Assembly: GCA_947631805.1 (NCBI GenBank)
Contig: CANRNA010000011.1
Location: forward strand, 1-17,551
Direction: 5' to 3'
Length of the DNA stretch: 17,551 nt
Source: an uncultured Oscillospiraceae bacterium
Lineage (GTDB): Bacteria; Bacillota; Clostridia; Oscillospirales; Oscillospiraceae
Every line of letters starts with the position of its first letter. The first letter of the stretch is position 1. Position numbers and translations under genes: made by a program. The notes beneath the pieces were generated by a model. That model was not told the DNA's origin and ran no database searches. It saw only the letters and a program-made list of their open reading frames with translations. Shown in pieces: positions 1 to 7,919 of the stretch.

Positions 1-2110
1 TCAGCCGGATGGTCTCGCCTGGGGCCAGAAGGCGCTTTGCAAAGCCGCAAAGCTGGCTGGCCCGGGCCGTGACCACGCCCTGGAGCCGCCGGATATACAG
101 CTGGGGCACCGCCCAGCCCGGACGGGAGCCGGTGTTCGTCACGTCAAAGCGCACCTGCCGGGCCTCCCCCTCCGGTCCCGCCGCCAGGGCATAAGCAAAG
201 GTGGTGTAGCCCATCCCACGGCCAAAGCCGTACCGGGGCGGGCCGCTGTTATAGTAGGTCATGGCCTGATAGGAGGCCTTGTGGTCATAGTACACCGGCA
301 GCTGTCCCGCCCGGTCCGGCAGGGATACGCACAGCCGCCCCGCCGGTTCGCACAGGCCGAACAGCAGCTTCGCCAGCGCCTCGCCCCCGGTCAGGCCCGG
401 ATAGAAGGCGCAGAAGATGGCGTCCGAGCACCGGTCGATGTCCTCCATGGCGTAGGGCCGCCCGGCAATGAGCACCGTGACGACGCTCCTGCCGCTTGCG
501 CGGAGGGCTTCCAGCAGCGCCAGCTGTCCGCCCGGCAGCCGCAGCTCGTCGTCGTCCACGTTCTCCCCGCAGTCCATGGTCAGCTCCGCCTGCTCCTCCA
601 TAGCCCCGTTGTCCCCGAAGGAGCCGCCCTCGAAGCGGCTGGAGGTGCCGCCCACCGCGGCTATGATCACGTCGCACCGGGCCGCGAAGGCGTCTATGGC
701 GGCCCGGTCCGGGGCAGGGTCGAACACCCCGCCGCTGTCCAGCCATATAAGCTCCGCCGCACCCTCTGCCAAAAGGGTCTCCAGCCCCCGGCGAAGGGTG
801 ACGCACGCCTCCCGGCGCACCGGCGGGGTATAATCCCCCAGCTGGTTATAGACGCTGTCGGCGTTGGGGCCCGTCAGCCCCACCCGCAGGGGCCTGTTCT
901 TATCCAGGGGCAGCAGACCGCCCCGGTTTTTCAGCAGCACCGGCGTGTGCTCGGCCAGGGTCTTCACCTGGGGGAAGGCGGCGGGGGTATACTGCCGCCA
1001 GCTCTCGCTCTCTGACAGATAGGGCTCGTCGAAGAGGCCCCGCCGGAACTTGGCCTCCAGCACCCGGCATACCGCCTGGTCCAGCCGCTGAGCGCTGATG
1101 AGCCCCCGGTCCAGCGCCTCCTCCAGCCGGGGAAAGCACTCGTCCCACAGGCTCACGTCCACCCCGGCGTTCAGGGCCAGGGCCCCGGAGACCGTCTTGT
1201 CCCCGGTGATGCCGTCCAGCCGGTCCACGGCGCACCCGTCCGCCATGACGAAGCCGGTAAAGCCGTACTCCCCCCGGAGCAGGTCCGTCAGCAGCCACCG
1301 GTTGGCGTGGCAGGGCACCCCGTCTATCTCGTTATAGGCCGCCATGAACGCGGCCGCCCCCGCCCGGACGCACGCCTCCACCGGGGGCAGATGTATCTCC
1401 CGCAGCTCCCTTGGCCCGATGCGGGCGGCGCTGGCGTTCACCCCGCCGGTGGTCTCCCCCTGGGCGCACAGGTGCTTTGCCACCGCGTCCACGCCCGCGC
1501 TCTGCACGCCCCGTATCACCGCCGACCCCATGGCAGCCGTCAGGAAGGGGTCCTCCCCGAAGCACTCCTCGCTCCTGCCCCACCGGGGGTCCCGGAGCAT
1601 GTCCAGCACGGACACCAGGGCCATGTCCACCCCCATCGCCCGGAGCTGGAGGCCCCCCACGTGGGCGGCCTCGGCCAGCAGTTCCGGGGCGAAGGAGCAC
1701 CCCGCCGCCAGATTCACCGGCAGCAGATATCCGTCCAGCAGATGGGGCCCGTGGGGGCACTCGTCGGTGATGAGGGCGGGGATGCCGAAGCGGGAGTGTT
1801 CGATGACGTACCGCTGGACCATATTCCGGGCCCGGACGGCCAGCGGGCCGGTCAGGCCGCTGGCAAAGTCCCGCTCCGTCCAGGTGTCCGCCCGATGGAG
1901 GCCGTAGAGCACCCCCAGGCCGCCCCAGCGGTCCACCTCCCGGCAAAACCGGTCCGTCAGGCGGATATCGTCCCCCTCCCGCCGGAAGGCGGCGAAGCCG
2001 AACAGCCGCTGGTTGAGCTGTCCCACCTTTTCCCGCACGGTCATCCGCCGGACCAGGTCTGCCGCCCGCTCCTCCGGGGCGCGCCCTGGGTCTTTGTATA
2101 TCTCTCTCAT
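1..2110 (-). CDS. Glycoside hydrolase family 3 beta-glycosidase, C-terminus beyond the left edge
   Basis: A reading frame open from the ATG at 2110 to the window edge gives 703 codons of a GH3 enzyme, which hydrolyses terminal beta-linked sugars with retention. The N-terminal TIM barrel starts with a GH3-like MTVREKVGQLNQ (residues 23-34). It carries RDPRWGRSEECFGEDP (173-188) and the KH pair (212-213). The presumed nucleophile is Asp291 in FVMADG, where most relatives have SDW. The second domain holds DCGENVDDDELRLPG, whose Glu516 is the likely acid/base. The visible end (NTGSRPGWAVPQLYI) is the start of the FnIII-like domain, so probably under 100 residues are missing. No signal peptide is seen. 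The start overlaps the GH38 stop as ATGA (2107-2110) with no separate Shine-Dalgarno site, so translation is probably coupled. Family assignment is secure; specificity (beta-glucoside, xyloside or GlcNAc) cannot be read from sequence. The context favours a glycan-trimming role. Confidence 0.93.
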   Translation of the reverse strand, partial: MREIYKDPGRAPEERAADLVRRMTVREKVGQLNQRLFGFAAFRREGDDIRLTDRFCREVDRWGGLGVLYGLHRADTWTERDFASGLTGPLAVRARNMVQRYVIEHSRFGIPALITDECPHGPHLLDGYLLPVNLAAGCSFAPELLAEAAHVGGLQLRAMGVDMALVSVLDMLRDPRWGRSEECFGEDPFLTAAMGSAVIRGVQSAGVDAVAKHLCAQGETTGGVNASAARIGPRELREIHLPPVEACVRAGAAAFMAAYNEIDGVPCHANRWLLTDLLRGEYGFTGFVMADGCAVDRLDGITGDKTVSGALALNAGVDVSLWDECFPRLEEALDRGLISAQRLDQAVCRVLEAKFRRGLFDEPYLSESESWRQYTPAAFPQVKTLAEHTPVLLKNRGGLLPLDKNRPLRVGLTGPNADSVYNQLGDYTPPVRREACVTLRRGLETLLAEGAAELIWLDSGGVFDPAPDRAAIDAFAARCDVIIAAVGGTSSRFEGGSFGDNGAMEEQAELTMDCGENVDDDELRLPGGQLALLEALRASGRSVVTVLIAGRPYAMEDIDRCSDAIFCAFYPGLTGGEALAKLLFGLCEPAGRLCVSLPDRAGQLPVYYDHKASYQAMTYYNSGPPRYGFGRGMGYTTFAYALAAGPEGEARQVRFDVTNTGSRPGWAVPQLYIRRLQGVVTARASQLCGFAKRLLAPGETIRL

Positions 2111-5100
2111 CGCAGCAAAATGGTCTTTATCTCATAGGGCATGACCGTGAGCTCCAGCTTCCCGTCCCGAACGGGCAGCTCCCGCTGGATATTCTCCAGC
2201 AGGTCGGTGTCGTAGGCCCGGCCCACGCCCTCCGGCAGTGTGAGCACCGCCCTGGTCCTGGCGTTTTCCGACTCGTACAGACGGAGGATGACCCCGTCCC
2301 CGTCCTCGGCCTGCTTCACGGTCTCCAGCACGATGTTCTCCGGCGCGGCGGAGACATAGCTTGCCCGCCTGCCCGGCGTCCCGGCCGGGACCGTATAGGC
2401 CGGGAGATTGAGCTTGTAGGCCTCCCGGACCGTGCCGCCCTCCCGCCAGGCGCCCAGATGGGGATACAGGGCGTAGGTGAACACGTGCTCCTCCACGTCC
2501 GCGTTGGGGTTGGGCTCCACGCCGCACTTGATGAGGGTGACGGCCGCCACCCCGTCCAGCACGGAGTGGCCGTATTTGCAGTCGTTGAGCAGGCTCACCC
2601 CGTAGCGGCTCTCGGACAGGTCCATCCACTTCTGGCCGCAGCTCTCGAACCGGGCCTTCTCCCAGCTGGTGTTGGTATGTATCTTTCTCGTCACGTTGCC
2701 GAACTGCACGTCGAAGGCCGCCTCGTCGGTGTGGATGTCCAAGGCGAACTCCGCCTTCAGCAGATGCTGGTGCTCGTGCCAGTCCGCCCAGGTCTCAAAG
2801 TCGATGCGGCGGCTGTCGGCGTAAAAGCGCACCTTCTGGCGGATGGTGCTCCGGCTGCACCGGTAGGCCAGCTCCAGGGTGGCCCGGACCGGCCCCTCCT
2901 CCGTCCACGCCATGGAGAGAAGGTCGTCCACGGGCCAGGACTTCTCTGTGTAATACCGGTCGATGTCCCAGTTGTCGAAATAGATGGGCTTATCCTCGTA
3001 GAGCCTAAGCTGGTTGGCCTTGCCCCCGGCCCGGATGATCTCCCGGTCCGCCTGGATGTCGTACAGGGAGGTGAAATTCCCGTACTCGTCCAGCGTCACC
3101 CTGTAGAAGGGCGTCTGGAGATGATAGGCGTCCGGCCGCAGGAAGGGATTTTCCACCGGCTCCATCTCCGCCTCTTCCAGCGTCACATAGCCCTTGGAGG
3201 GCAGGCCGCCCAGATAGGCCACGGCCCCCTCCGCCGTCTGCTGGACAGGCCGAACGATGCCGTCTCCGTCCCGGAGGGCGGCGGCCTTCACCTCGCCCAG
3301 GCGCACCACGTCATCCCGGACAAAGCCCAGGGTGTTGAACACCGTGACGCCCGGTCCCTCTCCGGCCAGCTTTTCCAGCCGCTCCCGGATAAGGGTCCCC
3401 GTCTCGGCCAGAAGCTGCTCATACTCCCCCTTCGTCACCTCGTACACCTCGGCGATGGAGCTGCCGGGCAGGATGTCGTGGAACTGGTTGAGCAATATGA
3501 TGTCCCGCCACAGCCGCGTGTCCTCCTGGGCGGGATAGTCCCCGGACAGGACCCCCAGCAGCTCCAGGTCCATCATGGCCAGCTCGCTCTTGCGGTTGCC
3601 CCGCTTGTTCCGGGCCATGGAGGTGAGGGTGCCCCGGTGGTACTCGAAATAGAACTCCCCCTCCCAGGTGTCCAGCCGCTTGTCGCCCCGCACCCGCTCC
3701 GCCAGCTGGTCGAAGTAGGTCCGGGCGGTCTCCTGGCGCACCATGGGGATGCCCCGGACGCCCTTTTCCATCCGCTGGGATGTCTCCAGCATGGCCCTGG
3801 TGGGGCCGCCGCCCCCGTCCCCGTAGCCGTAGCTGATGAGGATGTCGTTGTTGATGTCCTTGTTCTGGTAGCGCTCCCAGCCGCCCATGATGGCGTCCGG
3901 GTGGAGCATGCCGTTATAGGTGGTGAAGAAGCTCTCCTTGGGGTCCTGGCCTATGCCCAGGGTGGTGATGAGGTGGGCCAGCACCTCCGTGCCGTCGATG
4001 CCCCGCCAGATGAAGGTGTCGTTGGGTATCTTGTTGATCTGGTTCCAGGCCAACTTCGTGGTCATGAAGTAGTCCACGCCGGACTTTTTCATGATCTGGG
4101 GCAGGGCCCCGGAATAGCCGAACACGTCCGGCAGCCACAGTATCTTGCAGTCGTAGCCGAACTCCTCCCGGAAAAACCGCTTGCCGTACATGAACTGGCG
4201 CACCAGGCTCTCCCCGCTGGTCAGGTTGGTGTCCATCTCCAGCCAGGTGGCGCCCTCCACCTCCCAGCGGCCCTCGGCCACCCGCTCCTTGATGCGCTCG
4301 AACAGCTCCGGGTAGCGCTGTTTGAGGAAATAGTACAGCACCGGCTGGCTGGACATGAATTTATAGCTGGGATACTCCTCCATCAGCTTGAGCACCGTGG
4401 CGAAGGAGCGGACCACCTTTTCCCTTGTCTGGGCCACGGTCCACCACCAGGCCACGTCGATGTGGGTGTGGCCGATGCAGGTGGCCACCACGTCCCTGTG
4501 GCCCCCCATCTTTTCATAGAGCTCCCGGTCGATGTGCGCCTGGGCCGCGGCCAGGGAGGCGTAAAAGTCCTCAGAATAGGGCTGGCGCATGTCCAGCAGG
4601 TTTATGGTGTCGTTGAGCGCCTTCTGGATGGCCATCCTGTCCTGGCTGTCGGCGGCCATGCGGGGGAAGGCCTGCAGGGGGACCAGCAGGTCCCAGTACA
4701 GCCGGTCGATTGCCCTGTCCAGCACGTACAGCTCCGCTAGGAAGCAGAACTCCCGGTGGAGCGTGCCCGTATAGGCCTGGATGTCCACGGTCATGGTCTC
4801 CCCGCCCCTGGCGTGGTCGGACAGCAGCACCTCCCGGTGGTTCATGTCCGCCCCCTGGACCACCTGGCCGTTGATGAAAATGAGGAACTGGGGATTTTTC
4901 CCGTCGTCCCACTCCTCTATCTGGGTGCGGATGCGCATATACACCCGCTTGCCGTCAAAGTCCTCCGGGACGGTCACCCTGCCCCGGAACCAATAGTGCT
5001 CTCCGGGGATGCCCTTGAAATCCCCGCCGTGGCCCTTGAATTTCCCCTCGAACTGGTCCGTGCCCGCGTAGACGGAGTACCAGCGCATGGTGCGGCTGTC

Positions 5101-5256
5101 GAAGGGCTCCCAGGCCGGACCGTTCTCGTCCGCCTCCTGGGGGCGGAAATACTGCCCGTGCTTATACTCCCAGTCCGGCAGCTCCCGGCTGTCCAAAAAC
5201 CGCAGCCGCTCCAGCTGGTCGCATATCACCTTGATACGTTGGTCGATGAAATACAT
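2107..5256 (-). CDS. Glycoside hydrolase family 38 alpha-mannosidase
   Basis: This 1049-residue GH38 enzyme removes alpha-linked mannose using a zinc ion and a retaining mechanism. Residues 1 to about 255 form a beta-rich N-terminal domain. The catalytic domain begins with HTHIDVAWWW, where His265 and Asp267 are the expected zinc ligands. WLPDVFGYSG holds the nucleophile Asp377. GYGDGGGG (477-484) and NQFHDILPGSS (590-600, zinc ligand His593) follow, then a middle helical region and a long beta-sandwich C-terminus. The length is normal for large bacterial GH38 proteins. No signal peptide or TM segment is seen, so it is probably cytoplasmic. A GTG nine bases upstream (5265) keeps the frame open, but it lies inside the Shine-Dalgarno site AGAGGTG, which is spaced 6 nt from the ATG at 5256; the ATG is therefore preferred. 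The gene leads a two-gene unit with the GH3 gene, has its own promoter (5340-5368), and sits downstream of the sugar transporter terminator. Confidence 0.96.
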   Translation of the reverse strand: MYFIDQRIKVICDQLERLRFLDSRELPDWEYKHGQYFRPQEADENGPAWEPFDSRTMRWYSVYAGTDQFEGKFKGHGGDFKGIPGEHYWFRGRVTVPEDFDGKRVYMRIRTQIEEWDDGKNPQFLIFINGQVVQGADMNHREVLLSDHARGGETMTVDIQAYTGTLHREFCFLAELYVLDRAIDRLYWDLLVPLQAFPRMAADSQDRMAIQKALNDTINLLDMRQPYSEDFYASLAAAQAHIDRELYEKMGGHRDVVATCIGHTHIDVAWWWTVAQTREKVVRSFATVLKLMEEYPSYKFMSSQPVLYYFLKQRYPELFERIKERVAEGRWEVEGATWLEMDTNLTSGESLVRQFMYGKRFFREEFGYDCKILWLPDVFGYSGALPQIMKKSGVDYFMTTKLAWNQINKIPNDTFIWRGIDGTEVLAHLITTLGIGQDPKESFFTTYNGMLHPDAIMGGWERYQNKDINNDILISYGYGDGGGGPTRAMLETSQRMEKGVRGIPMVRQETARTYFDQLAERVRGDKRLDTWEGEFYFEYHRGTLTSMARNKRGNRKSELAMMDLELLGVLSGDYPAQEDTRLWRDIILLNQFHDILPGSSIAEVYEVTKGEYEQLLAETGTLIRERLEKLAGEGPGVTVFNTLGFVRDDVVRLGEVKAAALRDGDGIVRPVQQTAEGAVAYLGGLPSKGYVTLEEAEMEPVENPFLRPDAYHLQTPFYRVTLDEYGNFTSLYDIQADREIIRAGGKANQLRLYEDKPIYFDNWDIDRYYTEKSWPVDDLLSMAWTEEGPVRATLELAYRCSRSTIRQKVRFYADSRRIDFETWADWHEHQHLLKAEFALDIHTDEAAFDVQFGNVTRKIHTNTSWEKARFESCGQKWMDLSESRYGVSLLNDCKYGHSVLDGVAAVTLIKCGVEPNPNADVEEHVFTYALYPHLGAWREGGTVREAYKLNLPAYTVPAGTPGRRASYVSAAPENIVLETVKQAEDGDGVILRLYESENARTRAVLTLPEGVGRAYDTDLLENIQRELPVRDGKLELTVMPYEIKTILLR

Positions 5257-5262
5257 GTCGCA

Positions 5263-5269
5263 CACCTCT
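5263..5269 (-). promoter_or_regulatory. Shine-Dalgarno site of the GH38 gene
   Basis: On the minus strand AGAGGTG sits 6 nt before the ATG at 5256. It covers the alternative GTG at 5265, which argues that translation starts at the ATG. Confidence 0.75.
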
Positions 5270-5285
5270 CAAATCTTTTTGGGAA

Positions 5286-5321
5286 CTGTCCGCGGGCCGT
5301 TTCACAACGGCGCATGGACAG
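5286..5321 (-). promoter_or_regulatory. Nested inverted repeat in the GH38 leader
   Basis: Two concentric perfect dyads lie between the promoter and the start codon. On the plus strand they read CTGTCC, 4 nt, GCCGTT, TCAC loop, AACGGC, 4 nt, GGACAG. The 4-nt internal spacers are equal on both sides. In RNA this would be a two-tier hairpin in a leader of roughly 77 nt, ending 17 nt before the Shine-Dalgarno site. No U-run follows, so it is not an intrinsic terminator. It could be a DNA operator downstream of the promoter, or an RNA structure that stabilises or tunes the mRNA. The symmetry is seen; the function is inference. Confidence 0.45.
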
Positions 5322-5339
5322 GGCCCACGGCGCGGCGCT

Positions 5340-5368
5340 ATTATACATGATACGGCGCCTCCGGGCAA
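5340..5368 (-). promoter_or_regulatory. SigA-type promoter of the GH38-GH3 unit
   Basis: On the minus strand a perfect -10 box TATAAT (5345-5340) lies 17 bp from TTGCCC (5368-5363), which matches four of six consensus -35 positions. Transcription would start near 5333. It begins directly after the terminator of the preceding sugar-transport operon, so the glycosidases form a separate transcription unit. Confidence 0.72.
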
Positions 5369-5370
5369 GC

Positions 5371-5414
5371 AGAAAAGTGGGGCCATTGCGGACATGGGTT
5401 CGCAATGGCCCCAC
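5371..5414 (-). terminator. Intrinsic terminator of the sugar ABC transporter operon
   Basis: A perfect 14-bp stem (GTGGGGCCATTGCG with its complement, 5377-5390 and 5401-5414) encloses a 10-nt loop. On the minus strand it is followed by TTTTCT (5376-5371). It lies about 30 nt after the stop codon of the binding-protein gene. Confidence 0.88.
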
Positions 5415-5444
5415 GGGTCTTGCTTCACTTGCTCAGCGCGCTGC

Positions 5445-6884
5445 TCACTTCGCGGCCAGCCAGGCATCGAACTGGCTCTGCAGCTCGGCCTGGATTTCGT
5501 CGAAGCCGTCGGCACGCATGGCTTCCATCATCTCGGGCACATACACGTCCGGGTCACCGGCGCCGGTCTGGATCAGGCCCTTGTACTCGGCAAAGGTAGC
5601 CTGGCAGGCGGCCAGCTGGTCGGCCACGGGCTCAGAGTCGAAGATGAAGCCCAGAGCCGGGGAGGGGATGGCGGTCTCGTTCTGGACCTTGACCTCGTCC
5701 ACATAGTAGTTGCCGGCCACGCCGGTGTCGGCCTCGGCCTCCAGGGTCATGTCGAAGAAGGTGCCCTGGGTGTAACCGGCCAGCGTCCAGTCGGTGTTCA
5801 GCTTGTGAACGCGCTGCTCGCCGTTCTCTTCCACGTACTCGAAGTTCACGCCCTCTTCGCCGTAGGCCAGAGCGTCACGGACCCAGGAGTCGGTGTTGAC
5901 CAGCTCCAGGAGCTTCAGAGCCTCCAGCTGATGCTCGGAGGAAGCGGAGATGCAGGCCATGGAGCCCTGCACGGTGTCGTTGGACAGCACAGTGTCCTCG
6001 AACTGGCTGACGACCACGGGAGCGCCGCGGCCATCGCCCCAGCCCTTAGCGGCGGCAGGCCAGCCCTGGGCAACGCCCAGCGCGCACATGCCGGTGGCCT
6101 CGGTGGCGGTGGCGGCATCCTGGTTGATCAGGCCCTCGTTGAAGTACTCATGCATCAGGCGCAGGTCGGCCAGCACGTCCTCCTGCTCAAAGACAGGGAC
6201 GATCTCGTTGGTACCGGCGGTGTAGCTGATGCCGATGGTGGGCAGGCCGGTGCCGATGTTGTCGTACTTGTTGCCGATGATGGCGGAGATGCCGTCCTTG
6301 TTCATCAGGAACAGCTCGCCGGTCTCATCATGGACGGCGCGCAGGATGGGGCCGATGTCAGCGATGGTGTGGGCGTCGGCATACTCGGGATGATCCTTCA
6401 CATATTCCTCCGTCCAGATAAAGAACTGGGTCATGGAGGAGTCCTTGTAGGCGGGGATGGCATACAGCTTGCCGTCGATCTCGCAGGCCTGCAGGTAATC
6501 GGCCGGGATCAGGTCGGTCAGGCCCGGGGTCTCCTTGATCAGGTCGGTCAGATCGGCGAAAGCGCCCATCCGCACGTCGTTGACGTAGGAGCCGGAGTCG
6601 GTGAACATGATGTCATAGGGCTCGTTGACGGTGACGATGTTGGTGCGCCGGTCGCCCCAGTCGCCCCAGGTGACGCACTGGACGTCCAGATGCACGCCGA
6701 TCTTCTCTTCCAGATAGGCGTCGACCTTTTCCTTCCAGGCATCATAGTTGGAAGGCATACCGCCGCCCACCATGTACCAGACGATCTCGGGCACTTCCTC
6801 GTCGGCCAGGGCGCTTCCGCCTAAGCAGGCGAACATGGAAACGACCATCACGACTGCCAGGAGCATGGACAGGAACTTTTTCAT
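5445..6884 (-). CDS. Carbohydrate ABC transporter substrate-binding protein, LplA-like with DUF3502 C-terminus
   Basis: This 479-residue extracytoplasmic solute-binding protein captures a sugar or oligosaccharide for the two permeases encoded just upstream. It starts with a Sec signal (MKK, hydrophobic core to about residue 20). A Cys occurs in SMFACLGG, but the preceding residues fit a lipobox poorly; cleavage after SALA near residue 27 is an alternative. The last ~80 residues (SPALGFIFDSEP through DAWLAAK) match the DUF3502 domain found at the C-terminus of LplA/YtcQ-type CUT1 binding proteins. The ATG at 6884 has an excellent AGGAGG (6892-6897) 7 nt upstream. It is the last gene of its operon, separated from the permease gene by a 73-nt gap containing a stem-loop, and is followed by a strong terminator. 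The sugar bound cannot be read from sequence; neighbouring glycosidases point to a mannose- or GlcNAc-containing oligosaccharide. Confidence 0.93.
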   Translation of the reverse strand: MKKFLSMLLAVVMVVSMFACLGGSALADEEVPEIVWYMVGGGMPSNYDAWKEKVDAYLEEKIGVHLDVQCVTWGDWGDRRTNIVTVNEPYDIMFTDSGSYVNDVRMGAFADLTDLIKETPGLTDLIPADYLQACEIDGKLYAIPAYKDSSMTQFFIWTEEYVKDHPEYADAHTIADIGPILRAVHDETGELFLMNKDGISAIIGNKYDNIGTGLPTIGISYTAGTNEIVPVFEQEDVLADLRLMHEYFNEGLINQDAATATEATGMCALGVAQGWPAAAKGWGDGRGAPVVVSQFEDTVLSNDTVQGSMACISASSEHQLEALKLLELVNTDSWVRDALAYGEEGVNFEYVEENGEQRVHKLNTDWTLAGYTQGTFFDMTLEAEADTGVAGNYYVDEVKVQNETAIPSPALGFIFDSEPVADQLAACQATFAEYKGLIQTGAGDPDVYVPEMMEAMRADGFDEIQAELQSQFDAWLAAK

Positions 6885-6916
6885 GTGTTTTCCTCCTAAA
6901 AAATATTTGTGTATTT

Positions 6917-6946
6917 ATTGCGCGGTCAGTGCATGACCGTAACAAT
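6917..6946 (-). promoter_or_regulatory. Intercistronic stem-loop before the binding-protein gene
   Basis: CGGTCA and TGACCG (6923-6928, 6934-6939) form a 6-bp stem with a 5-nt loop. An outer ATTG/CAAT pair (6917-6920, 6943-6946) extends it across a small internal loop. It lies between the permease stop and the Shine-Dalgarno site of the binding-protein gene, with no adjacent U-run, so it is not a terminator. Such hairpins often mark processing or protection points that raise binding-protein mRNA relative to permease mRNA; that role is inferred here. Confidence 0.45.
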
Positions 6947-6957
6947 ACGGGTGTGAC

Positions 6958-7905
6958 TCAGCCCTTCACCGCGCCGACCGTCAGGCCGGAGATGAAGTAC
7001 TTCTGGAAGAACGGGTAGATGCAGGCGATGGGCACGGCCACCACGAAGGCGATGGCCATACGCACGCTCTCCTGGGGCATGTTCTTTTTCAGGTCGCTGG
7101 CCGTGGAGAGCAGGGCGGTGGGGTTCTTGGTCAGGTAATCCAGGTTGTTCTGCATGGCGTTCAGCATGGCCTGCAGGGAGCGCAGGCTGTCCTTGTTGAT
7201 GTACAGCTGGGCCTGGAACCAGTCGTTCCAGTAGCCGAAGGCCAAAAACAGTCCTATGGTGGCCAGCACCGGCTTGGAGATGGGCAGCACGATCCGGGAG
7301 AAGATGGTCAACTGGCTGGCGCCGTCTATCTTGGCCGATTCGATGACCTCGTCCGGCACCGTGGTGCGGAAGAAGGTCCGGGCGATGGTCACGTTGAAGC
7401 TGGACACCGCCAGGGGCAGGATCAGTATCCACATGGTGTCCCGGAGCATCAGTATCTGGGTGTTGACCATGTAGGAGGCCGCCATGCCGCCGCCGAATAT
7501 CATGGGGATGAACACCACGATGGCCATGAAGCCGTTGAGCTTATACTCCCGGCGGCTGAGCACATAGCCCATCAGGGCGGTGAGCGTCACGCCCAGCACC
7601 GTGCCGATGGCGGTGACGTACACCGACACCCACAGGGCGTGGAGGATGGTCTGCCGCTGGCTCCACAGGTATTTGTACGCGTCGGCGGAGAAGGTCTCCG
7701 CGGTGACGAATATCTGGTAGCCCTCCCGCCGGATCACGTCGTTGTTGGTGATGGAGATGATGAAAATGAACACGATGGGCAAAAAGCACACCAGCGCCAA
7801 GACCAGGAAGAAGATGTTGAAAATGACGTTCGTGGCGGGCTTGATACGGTTGAGGCGGGTCACGCCTTCGTTGAACTTGCTCTTTGTCTCCTTTTCCTTT
7901 GCCAT
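6958..7905 (-). CDS. Sugar ABC transporter permease, LplC/YtcP-like (CUT1)
   Basis: This 315-residue inner-membrane permease of the MalG/LplC type has about six TM helices, the first at roughly residues 28-51. The EAA coupling loop ESAKIDGASQLTIFSRIVLP lies at about 188-207 and contacts the transporter ATPase. The ATG at 7905 is chosen because AGGAGGTG (7912-7919) lies 6 nt upstream; an in-frame GTG at 7914 lies inside that Shine-Dalgarno site and is unlikely. The gene follows the other permease after a 13-nt gap and precedes the binding-protein gene. No ATPase gene is present in the operon, as is usual for CUT1 systems that share an MsmX-type ATPase encoded elsewhere. Confidence 0.93.
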   Translation of the reverse strand: MAKEKETKSKFNEGVTRLNRIKPATNVIFNIFFLVLALVCFLPIVFIFIISITNNDVIRREGYQIFVTAETFSADAYKYLWSQRQTILHALWVSVYVTAIGTVLGVTLTALMGYVLSRREYKLNGFMAIVVFIPMIFGGGMAASYMVNTQILMLRDTMWILILPLAVSSFNVTIARTFFRTTVPDEVIESAKIDGASQLTIFSRIVLPISKPVLATIGLFLAFGYWNDWFQAQLYINKDSLRSLQAMLNAMQNNLDYLTKNPTALLSTASDLKKNMPQESVRMAIAFVVAVPIACIYPFFQKYFISGLTVGAVKG

Positions 7906-7911
7906 TTTCCC

Positions 7912-7919
7912 CACCTCCT
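7912..7919 (-). promoter_or_regulatory. Shine-Dalgarno site of the LplC-like permease gene
   Basis: AGGAGGTG on the minus strand touches the stop codon of the preceding permease gene and is 6 nt from the ATG at 7905. It decides the start in favour of that ATG over the GTG at 7914. Confidence 0.8.

Noticed and set aside
2458..4740. Very long plus-strand reading frame antisense to the GH38 gene (about 760 codons)
   Set aside because: It mirrors GH38 codons in GC-rich DNA; its composition (His, Gly, Leu, Val, Gln) is typical of antisense shadows, and it has no domain or ribosome site. The GH38 motifs on the other strand are decisive.
5266..5370. Catabolite repression (cre) operator near the GH38 promoter
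   Set aside because: TGAAACGG within the leader dyad is superficially similar but does not fit the cre consensus.
5394..6824. Long plus-strand frame antisense to the binding-protein gene
   Set aside because: It shows Gly/Val/His-rich shadow composition, while the minus-strand protein has a signal peptide, a DUF3502 tail and an AGGAGG site.
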